From Xanthomonas floridensis (GTDB lineage: Bacteria > Pseudomonadota > Gammaproteobacteria > Xanthomonadales > Xanthomonadaceae), in assembly GCF_001642575.1 (NCBI RefSeq), contig NZ_LXNG01000007.1, positions 62,001 to 126,000 on the forward strand: DNA of 64,000 nt. The letters run 5' to 3'. The position numbers and the translations under genes were made by a program. Below, in pieces: positions 30,989 through 41,038 of this stretch (position 1 is its first letter; each line of letters starts with the position of its first letter). The notes beneath the pieces were generated by a model. It saw nothing but the letters and a program-made list of their open reading frames with translations, was not told the origin of the DNA and made no database searches.

Positions 30989-31504
30989 ATGTCTTTTCGC
31001 CGATCTGCCGGCTTTACACTTGTTGAATTGATGATCGCAATTGTCGTGCTGGCAATCTTGCTCACGATTGCGTTTCCGAGTTTTCGCGGGGTCATTCGTT
31101 CCAATCGCGTAGCGAGCAGCACCAACGAAACCATCGGGTTGTTATCGCTTGCTCGCAGCGAGGCAATCAGGAATCGCCGGGGCGGCGGGGTGTGTGGAAG
31201 CGCGTCCGGAGCAGCCTGCGATAACAACTGGGGGGCGGGGATGCTCGCGTGGGCGGACACCGACGGTGATGGAGCCTTCAAGAACGGCGACACGGTCTTG
31301 CGTTTCGTCTCGATAGACAGGTCACTGGCGAGTTCCGGTCCCTCTGGTGCTGCCATAGCTTTCGATGGGCGCGGCCGCAGGCTCGCTGCCATCAACCAGC
31401 AAATTACATTGCAGCCAACCATGTGTGATGGGCAAGCATTGCGCCGCACGTTGACAGTTAACGGTGCCGGCCAGATCACTTCTCAGAAAGGTGCCTGCCA
31501 ATGA
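30989..31504 (+). CDS. fimT: Type IV pilus minor pilin, FimT/GspH type
   Basis: A 171-residue prepilin with a short basic leader cut at G^FTLVELMIAIVVLAIL (prepilin peptidase site, Glu5 present), then the N-terminal helix and a GspH/FimT-type beta domain. Cysteines near residues 70, 76, 147 and the C-terminal CQ end suggest disulfides. It is probably a minor pilin that primes type IV pilus assembly. It is the first gene of a fimT-pilV-pilW-pilX-pilY1-pilE set, with a four-base-class overlap into pilV. The frame is open further upstream to 30791, but only this start gives a prepilin leader. Confidence 0.9.
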   Translation: MSFRRSAGFTLVELMIAIVVLAILLTIAFPSFRGVIRSNRVASSTNETIGLLSLARSEAIRNRRGGGVCGSASGAACDNNWGAGMLAWADTDGDGAFKNGDTVLRFVSIDRSLASSGPSGAAIAFDGRGRRLAAINQQITLQPTMCDGQALRRTLTVNGAGQITSQKGACQ

Positions 31505-31980
31505 TGTATCGCCGAAAGCTTGCTTTACGCTCGCGGTCCCATGGCTTCAGCCTTCTTGAGGTGTTGATTGCCATTGTCGTTCTTGCATTTGGTTTGCTGG
31601 GGTTTGCACTGTTGCAGACGGCCAACGTCCGGTTTGTGCAGAGCGCCAACTACCGTACCCAGGCAACCAATCTCGCTTACGACTTGCTCGACCAGATGCG
31701 CAGCAATCGTTTTCAGTCGGCTTGGTACACCGACGCGACCTTTTCTGCCAACACGGTGACAGTCGCAGGTTGCAGCCGTCCGCTTGGAGCCGACCTCGCC
31801 ATTTCCAGCAATATCACACGCTGGAAATGCCAAGTTGTGCAGGCATTGGGCGAGGGTGCTAGTGCCACCGTGCTCAATGCCAATGGCCAAGTGACTGTAG
31901 GCATCAGTTGGGGCGACCAGCGTTGGGATGCAAGCAATCCTAATGCACTCACCACCTTCACCTTGGTATCTCAATTATGA
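31501..31980 (+). CDS. pilV: Type IV pilus minor pilin PilV
   Basis: A 159-residue prepilin with leader ending SHG^FSLLEVLIAIVVLAFGLLGFALLQ, the extended hydrophobic helix with AFGLLG being typical of PilV. The overlap ATGATG with the fimT stop indicates coupling. PilV is part of the minor-pilin priming complex with FimU/FimT, PilW, PilX and PilE. It overlaps pilW by four bases. An internal ATG three bases downstream could also initiate. Confidence 0.9.
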   Translation: MMYRRKLALRSRSHGFSLLEVLIAIVVLAFGLLGFALLQTANVRFVQSANYRTQATNLAYDLLDQMRSNRFQSAWYTDATFSANTVTVAGCSRPLGADLAISSNITRWKCQVVQALGEGASATVLNANGQVTVGISWGDQRWDASNPNALTTFTLVSQL

Positions 31981-33143
31981 CCGGCCGCTTCTCATCAAGG
32001 CACGCCACCGCCGGCATCAGCCTGATTGAAATGATGATCGCCATGGTGATCGGCCTAGTGTTGATGCTGGGAGTGATCCAGGTCTTCTCGGCATCCCGTA
32101 CTGCATCCATGCTCGCCGAAGGTAATGCTCGGGCCCAGGAGAATGGGCGGTTTGCCCTGGAATTCCTGCAACGCGATATTCGAATGGCAGGGCATTTCGG
32201 TTGCGTCAATGATCAGGCACACTTCGTCCGAGGCGAAGGCGATCCGGTTGTCACCACCGGCGCTGCAACCGGGTCGGGCCATCCACTGGACTTCACTGTA
32301 AGCATCCAAGGCTATGAGGCTCCCAACACAAAGCCGCCAGGCACATTGACGCTCGGGGCCAGCTGGGCCGTGCCGGCGAACCTGCCGACAGCGATCTCCA
32401 AACTCAATCCTCGTGGTGGAAGCGATATCCTCGTCTTGCGCTATCTGGCGCCAGAAAGCGTGCCGATCACAGCATTGACCTCTGGTAGTAACAGCGTCGT
32501 TGGCTTTGACGCCAACGCAGGCGCACGTTTGACCGAAGGTGGGCAGACAGCGCCAAACCTGTTCGGCATCGCAGATTGCAGCCATGCAACTGTATTCAAG
32601 GGTGTCTATGCCAGTGGCAAAGTCACCGCCAGTGGTACGAATCTATCCAGTTATTCCACCAGGCCTAGTGGTCAGGCATTGATTTATCGGGCCGAGTCGC
32701 TGGTTTACTACGTTGGAACATCTGCAACATCAGGCGAACCTGCTCTGATGCGTGCGCGCTCCAATGGTGTAGACGATTATGCTTCGCCGGAGGAGCTAGT
32801 CGAAGGTATCGAGAATCTGCAGTTGCTGTTTGGTCTTGATCAAACTCAAAACATGTCTACTACTGCGCCGCCTCTGGGAAATATCAATACTCAGGCAATA
32901 GCGAGCGATGTCTCTGTCGGAGCTGATGCTGCGGCAGCTGCTCAATGGAGGCGGGTCGGACAGGTTCAGGTTGGCATACTGGCACGCAGTCCATCACCTT
33001 CAACGGCGGAAAGACCCGCAAGCGCCTTGCGTAATCCTAGTGCACTAGGAGTGTCGTTTGCGCCGGCGGCACAGGCCGACGGGCGGTACAGAATGACTTA
33101 CGAGTCTACGATCGCATTGCGTAATCGACTGTTCGGAAACTAA
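31977..33143 (+). CDS. pilW: Type IV pilus minor pilin PilW
   Basis: A 388-residue prepilin with leader ending TAG^ISLIEMMIAMVIGLVLMLGVIQVF, the PilW-type start (SLIEMMIAM...GLV). The first segment is followed by RTASMLAEGNARAQENGRFALEFLQRDIRMAGHFGC, a strongly conserved PilW region, and a large beta-rich C-terminal domain. Four-base ATGA overlap with pilV. It belongs to the same priming complex. Confidence 0.92.
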   Translation: MTGRFSSRHATAGISLIEMMIAMVIGLVLMLGVIQVFSASRTASMLAEGNARAQENGRFALEFLQRDIRMAGHFGCVNDQAHFVRGEGDPVVTTGAATGSGHPLDFTVSIQGYEAPNTKPPGTLTLGASWAVPANLPTAISKLNPRGGSDILVLRYLAPESVPITALTSGSNSVVGFDANAGARLTEGGQTAPNLFGIADCSHATVFKGVYASGKVTASGTNLSSYSTRPSGQALIYRAESLVYYVGTSATSGEPALMRARSNGVDDYASPEELVEGIENLQLLFGLDQTQNMSTTAPPLGNINTQAIASDVSVGADAAAAAQWRRVGQVQVGILARSPSPSTAERPASALRNPSALGVSFAPAAQADGRYRMTYESTIALRNRLFGN

Positions 33144-33146
33144 CTC

Positions 33147-33656
33147 ATGAATGCAACCATTCGTTTGCGTCCTATATCGTTCCGCCAGCGTGGTGCAGTG
33201 CTGTATGTCGCCCTGATCATGTTGATCTTGTTGGCATTGATCGGCATCGCGGGAATGCAGGTGGCGGGAATGCAGGAAAAGATGGCATCCAATTATCTGG
33301 CAACCAACATCGCTTTCCAGAATGCGGAAGGTGTGACGCGACGAAGCGAGCGTGCCATCGAGGCAATCGCCAATCGCACGGATGCGCCAGCTGGCGCACC
33401 ATTGGTCGATACCGATATTCAGCAAAACTGTGATGTTGCCTTCGATCCGGTCGCTTGGGGTCGCAGCAAGGCGACAACCGTCAACCAGGCGGTCAATGTG
33501 CGTCGAATTGACTCCTGCATCATTGGTGGGGGATCGCTTGCGATGGGGGAGCCACTGGACCCCGTAACACCGGTCTATCAAATCACCACGTTCGCCAACG
33601 ATGCCGCGACGGATGCCTCGTCATCCGCATCGATCGACACAATTTTCAAGCTCTGA
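33147..33656 (+). CDS. pilX: Type IV pilus assembly protein PilX
   Basis: A 169-residue protein with an N-terminal basic segment, QRGAVLYVALIMLILLALIGIAGMQ and then MQEKMASNYLATNIAFQNAE, the PilX N-terminal pattern (PilX family members have QRG-type cleavage with a less canonical leader). The remainder is a hydrophilic soluble domain. It lies three bases after pilW and ten bases before pilY1, matching the usual pilX-pilY1 pairing. Confidence 0.88.
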   Translation: MNATIRLRPISFRQRGAVLYVALIMLILLALIGIAGMQVAGMQEKMASNYLATNIAFQNAEGVTRRSERAIEAIANRTDAPAGAPLVDTDIQQNCDVAFDPVAWGRSKATTVNQAVNVRRIDSCIIGGGSLAMGEPLDPVTPVYQITTFANDAATDASSSASIDTIFKL

Positions 33657-33666
33657 GGCTGCCGAC

Positions 33667-36600
33667 ATGTCCCGTCGCATTTTTCGAACCGCTGTCGTCT
33701 CCGCGATCGTGCTTGCCGCAGCTGGCGGCTACTTCGTCTACAGTCTAATTGCTGCGCAAGGGCAAGGTGCCTTGGCGCAGTCTCCGCTGAATAACGCGAC
33801 ATCCATTCCACCGGCTTTCATCATGGCGGTCGATGACTCAAACTCGATGACGTTTGAGCGCATCTTCAAGGGTGGAGATGGGCGGTTACGCTGGAATGGT
33901 ACGAGTTTCTTTAGCTCTGCTGGTGTATTCTCTGAAGTGGGTGGGAGTTGTCAGTATCAAGTTGGCAGGAATACGTTTAATTACAACGACTGCTATCTTT
34001 ATCTCTTTCCATTTCCTGATTATAACTCTTCATATGACCCTGGCGTGGCTATCCCGCCGCTTGATCAATTCGGTTTTGCGAGGTCGTCAGCATATAATTC
34101 AGGTTATTATGATCCAAGTATCACTTACGATCCGTGGAGCCTAGCCGTAGGCAATTCTACCAACAAGGGTTTGTGGCCGGCCGCTGATTTTGATAGAGCA
34201 AGAGCAGATTCGCGCGATCCCCAAGTTTACGGAGGGAGTGATAGCGACATAAAGATGAGTAAGTACAACACTATTGTGAGTCTTGGCACTCGCAGAGAGA
34301 GTGCAGACGACAGCCCGTTTAGGTTTATGGCTGGAATGACGATTCCTGCTCAGACACGGTATCGCACATCAGCAAATACCAGGGTGTGTAATACCAGTAA
34401 CAATAATGGGCTCGCTGGGACAAATGGGTTTTGGATAACGCTTAATTCTAGCGTTTCAGTGGTTGCCGATTGCTCTGTACAGATTTCCTATATCCCTGCA
34501 ACGTTCTATCTGCCAGCAGCGGCGCCTGCGCCTCCTGGATACCTGGCTAGCGATGTGAATCGCCCGATCATCGCGAATGCTTGTGGTCCTGGCTGCAATT
34601 TGCGCCGTTATCAGATATTGCAGGCAAATTACGACCCGGCCACAACTGCGTATGATGACGCGAAGAAAAATTTTGCGAACTGGTTCCAGTATCATCGAAA
34701 TCGGATTCTTTCCATTATCGGGTCTGAATCACGAGCATTGGCTGCCGTTGATAAAATGCGGGTTGGTTACTTTACCATCAACAATCTGTCCCCGGTAACC
34801 ATGTTCAACATCGACGACGATGCTTCACGAACTTCATTGTTCGAGCAGATTTATCGTCTCGAGCCCAGCGGTGGTACGCCAAATCGTAGTGCCGTCGATT
34901 ATCTTGGGAAGCAATTTTCACGAACCGGGGATGGTGCACCTGTGTTGCGTGCATGTCAGAAGAATGGCGGCATGCTATTCACCGATGGCTATACAAATAC
35001 TAGTAATACCGTCAGTGGGTATGGTAACGCCGACTCTGCTGGTACGGTGGATTTTCCTAATGCGCCATTCGCTGATGCTTACAGCAATACGATTGCCGAT
35101 ATCGCTGCGACCTATTACTCGGGTACTTCTACTCCACTGGTGACTGGTCCAAGTTTTCCCGCAGGCCTGGTGCCCGTGGACGATAAGTGCGCAACGCTCT
35201 CTAAAACGTCCGCTGATTGGAAGCGACTGGACTGCCAGAAGGATCTGCATATGAATTTCTATGCGATCACGCTGGGGGCTCAGGGCAATATATATGAGGT
35301 CAATCAGGCAGCCACTACCGATCCCTACGCAAATGCTCCTGACTGGAATTCCAATGGTAATCCGAGTTCCGATGATGATGGTCGTGTCATTGACGAGCTT
35401 TGGCATGCGACCGTTAACAGCCGTGGCCAGTTCATCAATGCCAAGAGTCCTGCGGAAGTAACTGGTGCTATGCGACGTGTGCTTTCGGCTGCTAGCGCCG
35501 CCAATTCGCCTTCCGGAACCTTGGCATTGACGGGCGCGCGCATTGGGGCTGGTTCATTGACGGTTTCGCCAGAATACGAGATCAAGAACAATGGAACCGA
35601 TTGGTCCAGTAAGCTGAAAGCTAGTCAGGCCTCGGTTGATCCAGTGACGCGAGAGGCACGCTTTACGCCATTCTGGGAAGCTTCTGAACAGATGCCGGCG
35701 CCTGCTGCTCGCAATGTCTTCTTTAACGATGGCAGTACTGTGCGTAAGTTCGACGACACGACCGTCAGTCTCAGCGGTCTTTGTGGGCTCTCTCAAACAC
35801 TGTATCCCGGTCAAGCGCTTTGCTCAACGCAGGACCTGACCGATCTTGGGGCGACCGCTGCAACCGCGGCCAGTTATTTACTGGGTGATCGAAGCGGTGA
35901 GATCCAGCAGAAGGGCAAATTGCGCGATCGCAGCACGGTACTCGGCGACATCATCAACTCCGCGCCGTTGATCAGCGCGCCTGTCGATGACTACGGATAC
36001 CGTGCTTTGGGTGGAACACTGGGAACAAGCTATACCAATTACTTGAATGCCAAGCGTACCAATCAAGGCTACATGGTATACGCGGGCGCAAATGACGGCA
36101 TGCTGCATGCCTTCGACGGGGGTATGAATGGGAGTGGTACCGTCACCGGTGGTGGCGGACGTGAGCGCTTTGGATATATTCCGGCGACCTCCTATGGCCA
36201 CATGGGTAATCTGCTGCTGCCTTATCAATCCAACAAAGGATCTGCTCAACCGTTCGATCATCGCTATTTTGTCGATGGTCCGCTTGCGGTGGGAGATACC
36301 TACTACAACAACAGCTGGAAGACGACATTGGTTGGTACGACTGGTGCCGGCGGCCGTGGCGCGTTTGCGCTGGATGTGAGCAGCCCGGGCGCCTTCGGTG
36401 TTGGGAGCCGCTTGTGGGAGATTAACGATCTCAGTGGTGATGCAACCGTGCGTTCCAATATCGGACACGTGCTCGGCAAGCCCGTCATTGTTCCGGTACG
36501 CGCTGCCAATGGCTCGGTGAGTTGGAAGGCGATCTTCGGTAACGGCTATGACAGCGCTGGCGGCAAGGCGGTATTGTTCGTGGTTGATATCGGGACGTCT

Positions 36601-37590
36601 TCAACCCCGGTCGTCCGTATGATTGAGGCAACGGAGCCGGGGAACGCGATCAGTGGTCGGAACGGGCTGGGCAATATCATTGTCCTGGACCGCGTGGACA
36701 ATCTAACGATCGATCAGGCCACGGGTATGCCGGCTCGGACACGGGATGGCTATGCCGACACGGTTTATGCGGCCGATCTTCGTGGCGCTGTCTGGAAGTT
36801 CGATCTTAACTCGACCGCAGCCTCGGTGACCGTGCCTGTATTCACCACGGGTACGTACACCGAAGGTGGGCGGACCTACCGTCAGCCCATTACTGGTGGA
36901 CTGCAGGCCGCTTCCGGTGAAAATGGGGGGGTTCTCGTGCTGTTTGGCACAGGTAGCTTTTCGTTCAACGACGACAGCCTGTCAAGTTCTACCCAACACA
37001 TCCAAAGCCTGTACGGTTTTACAGATCAGGTTGATGGCGTGATCACTACGGCGCTGACGAGGGCGAACCTCACACCCTATTCGGTCGCGACTGCTGCGAG
37101 CGGCACGACGCGCAGCTTACAGGTAGGTGCTGCGCCGACAACAACGCTTGGTTGGTATGTGGATTTGCCTGCCGGTGAGCGGTTCGTGGGTTATCCGGAA
37201 CTCGTTTCGGGAATTCTCTTCATGCCCACCTATGCGCCACTTGCTGCAAGTAGCGGCTGCAGCACCGATGGTGTGAACTGGTTGTTTGGTTTGAACCCGC
37301 GTACCGGTGTAGGTGCATTGTCGGGCGTTCGAATGGGGGGGGTCAGTGGTTCTACCCTTGCCACTGGTTCTGCCGGTATTTCGCTAAACACTGGCGGAAA
37401 CGCCCCTGTCAAGGATGTGGGTGTATCGGTCGTGCCCCGTCTTGAACCCAAAGTCAATCCAAAAGATGGCTCGGCCGCGCCAGCGGTCCCGGCAGGTGCC
37501 GGTTGCTGGATGGTCGTCAACGTGGCGGGTGCCGCACCCATGTACGTTCCTTATCCATGTGGCCGCCAATCCTGGCGCCAGATCCAGTGA
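33667..37590 (+). CDS. pilY1: Type IV pilus tip adhesin/assembly factor PilY1
   Basis: A 1307-residue protein with a signal sequence, then an N-terminal variable part with the MIDAS-like AVDDSNSM near residue 52 (von Willebrand A-like start). The C-terminal PilY1 beta-propeller carries YMVYAGANDGMLHAFDGG near residue 798, HRYFVDGPLAVGD, GRGAFALDVSSPG and DTVYAADLRGAVWKFDL. PilY1 sits at the pilus tip and links pilus function with adhesion and surface sensing. The N-terminal half, coding from about 33850 to 35200, is visibly AT-richer than its neighbours, suggesting exchange of the variable region. The upstream in-frame start at 33601 overlaps pilX and is rejected. Confidence 0.93.
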   Translation: MSRRIFRTAVVSAIVLAAAGGYFVYSLIAAQGQGALAQSPLNNATSIPPAFIMAVDDSNSMTFERIFKGGDGRLRWNGTSFFSSAGVFSEVGGSCQYQVGRNTFNYNDCYLYLFPFPDYNSSYDPGVAIPPLDQFGFARSSAYNSGYYDPSITYDPWSLAVGNSTNKGLWPAADFDRARADSRDPQVYGGSDSDIKMSKYNTIVSLGTRRESADDSPFRFMAGMTIPAQTRYRTSANTRVCNTSNNNGLAGTNGFWITLNSSVSVVADCSVQISYIPATFYLPAAAPAPPGYLASDVNRPIIANACGPGCNLRRYQILQANYDPATTAYDDAKKNFANWFQYHRNRILSIIGSESRALAAVDKMRVGYFTINNLSPVTMFNIDDDASRTSLFEQIYRLEPSGGTPNRSAVDYLGKQFSRTGDGAPVLRACQKNGGMLFTDGYTNTSNTVSGYGNADSAGTVDFPNAPFADAYSNTIADIAATYYSGTSTPLVTGPSFPAGLVPVDDKCATLSKTSADWKRLDCQKDLHMNFYAITLGAQGNIYEVNQAATTDPYANAPDWNSNGNPSSDDDGRVIDELWHATVNSRGQFINAKSPAEVTGAMRRVLSAASAANSPSGTLALTGARIGAGSLTVSPEYEIKNNGTDWSSKLKASQASVDPVTREARFTPFWEASEQMPAPAARNVFFNDGSTVRKFDDTTVSLSGLCGLSQTLYPGQALCSTQDLTDLGATAATAASYLLGDRSGEIQQKGKLRDRSTVLGDIINSAPLISAPVDDYGYRALGGTLGTSYTNYLNAKRTNQGYMVYAGANDGMLHAFDGGMNGSGTVTGGGGRERFGYIPATSYGHMGNLLLPYQSNKGSAQPFDHRYFVDGPLAVGDTYYNNSWKTTLVGTTGAGGRGAFALDVSSPGAFGVGSRLWEINDLSGDATVRSNIGHVLGKPVIVPVRAANGSVSWKAIFGNGYDSAGGKAVLFVVDIGTSSTPVVRMIEATEPGNAISGRNGLGNIIVLDRVDNLTIDQATGMPARTRDGYADTVYAADLRGAVWKFDLNSTAASVTVPVFTTGTYTEGGRTYRQPITGGLQAASGENGGVLVLFGTGSFSFNDDSLSSSTQHIQSLYGFTDQVDGVITTALTRANLTPYSVATAASGTTRSLQVGAAPTTTLGWYVDLPAGERFVGYPELVSGILFMPTYAPLAASSGCSTDGVNWLFGLNPRTGVGALSGVRMGGVSGSTLATGSAGISLNTGGNAPVKDVGVSVVPRLEPKVNPKDGSAAPAVPAGAGCWMVVNVAGAAPMYVPYPCGRQSWRQIQ

Positions 37591-37602
37591 CGGAGATATC
37601 CA

Positions 37603-38052
37603 ATGTCGCTAAGCCTGTCTCGTTCCTTCCTTCATCGGTTATCTCGGCGTGCCGAGGGCAATGGATTCACCTTGATCGAGTTGATGGTGGTCGTCGCTAT
37701 CGTCGGGATTCTGGCGGCAGTGGCTTATCCTTCCTACGCTGAACATATCCGCAAATCGCGCCGCGCGCAGGCCAAGGCGGATCTGGTTGAATACGCGCAA
37801 CTGGCCGAGCGCTCGCACACGACGAACAACACCTATGCGAGTTTTCTTTTCGGCAACGGCTCGACGACCATCCAGTCGCCGCGTGAGGGTGGTACTGCCC
37901 ATTACACCATCAGGTTCGTTGGTAACCAGTCCACTTTCACGATAACTGCCACGCCGCAGGGCGGCCAGGCCAGGGATGCGTGCGGCACGATGACGTTGAA
38001 CCAAGCGGGCGTGAAGACGCCGAGTGCGACCACTACCCAAGGCTGTTGGTAG
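37603..38052 (+). CDS. pilE: Type IV pilus minor pilin PilE
   Basis: A 149-residue prepilin with leader ending NG^[24 protein letters not shown], an ideal class III signal, then the helix [15 protein letters not shown] and a C-terminal disulfide pair (Cys of [10 protein letters not shown] and the terminal GCW). It is the last gene of the minor-pilin operon and matches the minor pilin PilE of the PilVWXE set, not a major pilin. Twelve bases after pilY1. A promoter for tRNA-Asn follows. Confidence 0.92.
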   Translation: MSLSLSRSFLHRLSRRAEGNGFTLIELMVVVAIVGILAAVAYPSYAEHIRKSRRAQAKADLVEYAQLAERSHTTNNTYASFLFGNGSTTIQSPREGGTAHYTIRFVGNQSTFTITATPQGGQARDACGTMTLNQAGVKTPSATTTQGCW

Positions 38053-38067
38053 CTTAAGCTTGGGGTG

Positions 38068-38096
38068 TTGCACTATCGAAAGCTTGCATCTAGAAT
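38068..38096 (+). promoter_or_regulatory. Promoter of tRNA-Asn
   Basis: TTGCAC at 38068-38073 and TAGAAT at 38091-38096 with 17-base spacing; the tRNA starts 11 bases later. Confidence 0.75.
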
Positions 38097-38106
38097 ACGC
38101 CTCCCC

Positions 38107-38183
38107 GCCCGAATAGCTCAGCCGGTTAGAGCACTTGACTGTTAATCAGGGGGTCGTTGGTTCGAGTCCAACTTCGGGCGCCA
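38107..38183 (+). tRNA. tRNA-Asn (anticodon GTT)
   Basis: Acceptor stem GCCCGAA pairs with TTCGGGC, discriminator G, encoded CCA. The anticodon loop is CTGTTAA in the arm TTGACTGTTAATCAGG, giving GTT (Asn). D-arm AGCTCAGCCGGTTAGAGC and T-arm GTTCGAGTCC are intact. It is followed by a strong terminator eight bases after CCA. Confidence 0.96.
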
Positions 38184-38190
38184 AGATGTT

Positions 38191-38226
38191 GAAGAGGCCG
38201 CGACTAGTCGCGGCCTCTTCGTTTTC
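38191..38226 (+). terminator. Terminator after tRNA-Asn
   Basis: GAAGAGGCCGCGAC and GTCGCGGCCTCTTC form a perfect 14-pair stem with a two-base loop, followed by GTTTTC. Its symmetry would also terminate transcription arriving from the minus-strand fimT-like gene. Confidence 0.88.
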
Positions 38227-38236
38227 TGGCGGAGGC

Positions 38237-38779
38237 TCAGTGCATCGGGCAATTGGTTGGCTGCTTGTAGCGGACGGATCGCGTTCGTCCTGAGTTGTTG
38301 ACGATTACGTCCGCAAGACGATGCGCGCCGGCACACAGGCTGATCGTGATGTTGGAGCCGCTGTTGCGGCCGTTTGGAAGGAAGCGCACCACAGGTCTGC
38401 CAATCGTTCCGGTGATGCTGATGTTGTCGCTTGCTGCATAGCGCTCGACTCGCAAGATGGAGTCTGCGCCTGCGGGGTGCCCATTGCGTAGGGGATCCTG
38501 GAAAAGGATCCATCCTTGGCTCCAGTTCTTGTCCGATCGGCAACTCGCCCCATCGGCCGATGGGCAGATGCTGACAGGCAGCCGCTGCGTGACCGCCAGA
38601 CTCCTGGCGGTCGCCAGATGCGCGGTGAGCAGGTGGACCCGCGCCTGTGCGCGCTGCCATTCGATCAGCGCCCTGAAGCTGGGCAGGCCGATGGTCGTCA
38701 GGATCCCGATGATCGCCATCACGATCAGTGACTGAAGCGCGGTGTACCCTTTTTGGCACGAACGAGTCGCTGCTTGCAT
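38237..38779 (-). CDS. Orphan FimT/GspH-type pseudopilin
   Basis: A 180-residue protein of the GspH/FimT family with leader ending QKG^YTALQSLIVMAIIGILTTIGLPSF. The prepilin motif is intact except that position +5, normally Glu, is Gln. The C-terminal domain has paired cysteines (ICPSADGASC and LCAGAHR, NCPMH). It is encoded opposite to the pilin operon, beyond tRNA-Asn. The start at 38779 gives a ten-residue leader; an in-frame ATG at 38824 would add 15 residues. It is probably a minor pilin variant, possibly for DNA uptake or pilus priming. Confidence 0.8.
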   Translation of the reverse strand: MQAATRSCQKGYTALQSLIVMAIIGILTTIGLPSFRALIEWQRAQARVHLLTAHLATARSLAVTQRLPVSICPSADGASCRSDKNWSQGWILFQDPLRNGHPAGADSILRVERYAASDNISITGTIGRPVVRFLPNGRNSGSNITISLCAGAHRLADVIVNNSGRTRSVRYKQPTNCPMH

Positions 38780-38920
38780 TCGTCCTGCTCCTGCATTGGA
38801 GCAAGCAGTCTCTAAGGTGATCACATCTCAGGTAACGTCTGTCCCTACGTGGCGGGATGTCAGATTTTTACCAAAGGTGACCTCCGTTTTTTCGTGCAGC
38901 CTTCCCCCGAGATCCGCTCC

Positions 38921-40942
38921 ATGACCGATCGTTTTGAGCTCGTATCCCCGTATTCCCCAGCCGGCGACCAGCCGGCGGCCATTGACAAGCTGGTGGCCAA
39001 CTTCGAGGCTGGCCTGGCCAAGCAGACCTTGTTGGGGGTGACCGGCTCGGGCAAGACCTACACCATCGCCAATGTCGTGCAGCAGGTGCAAAAACCCACC
39101 TTGGTGATGGCGCCGAACAAGACGCTGGCGGCGCAGTTGTACGGCGAATTCAAGTCGTTCTTTCCGAACAATGCGGTCGAGTACTTCGTCAGCTATTACG
39201 ATTATTACCAGCCTGAGGCCTACGTGCCGTCGTCTGATACCTTCATCGAGAAGGACAGTTCGATCAACGAGCACATCGAGCAGATGCGCCTGTCGGCGAC
39301 GAAGACGCTGCTATCGCGTCGCGACTCGCTGGTGGTTGCGACGGTGTCAGCCATCTACGGCCTGGGCGCGCCCGAAGATTACCTGTCGCTGCGCCTGATC
39401 CTGTCGATCGGCGAGCATATCGACCAGCGTCAGTTGATCCGGCATCTCACCGACCTGCAGTACACCCGCAACGAATTCGAGCTCAGCCGCGGCGCGTTCC
39501 GCGTGCGCGGGGAGGTGGTGGACGTGTTTCCGGCCGAGTCGGATACCGAGGCCTTGCGGATCGAGTTGTTCGATGGCGACGTCGAGCAGCTGACCCTGTT
39601 CGATCCGTTGACCGGCGAAACCCTGCGCAAGCTGCAGCGCTATACCGTGTACCCAAAGACGCACTACGCCACCACGCGCGAGCGCACGCTCAGCGCCGTC
39701 GATACCATCAAGGAGGAGTTGAAGGAGCGCCTGGAGCAGCTGTACTCCCAGAACAAGCTGGTGGAAGCGCAGCGCCTGGCGCAGCGCACCCAGTTCGATC
39801 TCGAGATGATGGCTGAAGTAGGCTTCTGCAACGGCATCGAGAACTACTCGCGGCACCTCACCGGCAAGGCGCCGGGCGAGCCGCCGCCGACCCTGTTCGA
39901 CTACCTGCCGCCGGACGCGTTGCTGGTCATCGACGAGTCCCACGTCACCATTCCGCAGATCGGCGCGATGTACAAAGGCGACCGCTCGCGCAAGGAGACG
40001 CTGGTGGAATTTGGCTTCCGGCTTCCGTCGGCGCTGGACAACCGGCCGCTGCGCTTCGAGGAGTGGGAGGCGCGTTCGCCGCGTAGCATCTATGTCTCCG
40101 CAACGCCGGGGCCTTATGAATTGCGCGAGTCTGCCGGCGAGATCACCGAGCTGGTAGTGCGGCCGACCGGCCTGATCGATCCGGTGGTCGAGATCCGCCC
40201 GGTCGGTACCCAGGTCGATGACCTGATGTCCGAGGTGCACGAGCGCATCAAGCTCGGTGATCGTGTGCTGGTCACCACACTGACCAAACGCATGGCCGAA
40301 AATCTCACCGAATACCTGGGCGAGCACGGCATCCGCGTGCGCTACCTGCACTCGGATATCGACACGGTCGAGCGTGTGGAAATCATCCGCGACCTGCGCC
40401 TGGGCAAGTTCGACGTGCTGGTTGGCATCAACCTGCTCCGCGAAGGTCTGGACATGCCGGAGGTGTCGCTGGTGGCGATCCTGGATGCGGACAAGGAGGG
40501 CTTCCTGCGCTCGACCGGCTCGCTGATCCAGACCATCGGCCGCGCCGCACGCAATCTGCGCGGCAAGGCGATCCTGTATGCCGACAAGATCACCCGTTCG
40601 ATGCAGGCCGCGATCGACGAGACAGATCGCCGTCGCGAGAAGCAAGTCGAGTACAACCTTGAGCACGGCATCACGCCCAAGTCCGTGGCACGCCCGATCT
40701 CCGACATCATGGAGGGCGCGCGCGAGGATGCGGCCGAGAAGAAGGCCGGCAAAGGGCGCTCGAAATCGCGCCAGATTGCCGAAGAGACCCCCGACTATCG
40801 CGCGATGAAGCCTGCGGAGATTGCCGGCAAGCTCAAGAGCCTGGAGCAGAAGATGTACCAGCATGCCAAGGATCTGGAGTTCGAGGCAGCGGCGCAGATT
40901 CGCGACCAGATCCAGAAGTTGAAGGCCGCCAGCCTGGGGTAG
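38921..40942 (+). CDS. uvrB: Excinuclease ABC subunit B
   Basis: UvrB (673 residues) is the damage-verifying helicase-like subunit of nucleotide excision repair. Walker [15 protein letters not shown] lies near residue 39; the beta-hairpin region [21 protein letters not shown] is near residue 93; DESH motif II is in [17 protein letters not shown] near residue 336. Helicase motifs V-VI ([28 protein letters not shown]) and the C-terminal UVR coiled coil ([13 protein letters not shown]) that contacts UvrC are intact. The ATG at 38921 gives the standard length; upstream in-frame codons from 38849 are not conserved family sequence. Confidence 0.97.
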   Translation: MTDRFELVSPYSPAGDQPAAIDKLVANFEAGLAKQTLLGVTGSGKTYTIANVVQQVQKPTLVMAPNKTLAAQLYGEFKSFFPNNAVEYFVSYYDYYQPEAYVPSSDTFIEKDSSINEHIEQMRLSATKTLLSRRDSLVVATVSAIYGLGAPEDYLSLRLILSIGEHIDQRQLIRHLTDLQYTRNEFELSRGAFRVRGEVVDVFPAESDTEALRIELFDGDVEQLTLFDPLTGETLRKLQRYTVYPKTHYATTRERTLSAVDTIKEELKERLEQLYSQNKLVEAQRLAQRTQFDLEMMAEVGFCNGIENYSRHLTGKAPGEPPPTLFDYLPPDALLVIDESHVTIPQIGAMYKGDRSRKETLVEFGFRLPSALDNRPLRFEEWEARSPRSIYVSATPGPYELRESAGEITELVVRPTGLIDPVVEIRPVGTQVDDLMSEVHERIKLGDRVLVTTLTKRMAENLTEYLGEHGIRVRYLHSDIDTVERVEIIRDLRLGKFDVLVGINLLREGLDMPEVSLVAILDADKEGFLRSTGSLIQTIGRAARNLRGKAILYADKITRSMQAAIDETDRRREKQVEYNLEHGITPKSVARPISDIMEGAREDAAEKKAGKGRSKSRQIAEETPDYRAMKPAEIAGKLKSLEQKMYQHAKDLEFEAAAQIRDQIQKLKAASLG

Positions 40943-40973
40943 GGCGAAGTGGCGCACAAAGCGCTGGGAGGGC

Positions 40974-41002
40974 TTGTGGTCGGTAAAACCCTGCGCTAGA
41001 AT
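40974..41002 (+). promoter_or_regulatory. Promoter of tRNA-Val
   Basis: TTGTGG at 40974-40979 and TAGAAT at 40997-41002, 17-base spacing, 37 bases before the tRNA. Confidence 0.65.
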
Positions 41003-41038
41003 GCGCGCCCTGCACAGCGCAATGCTGACGCAGGATTC

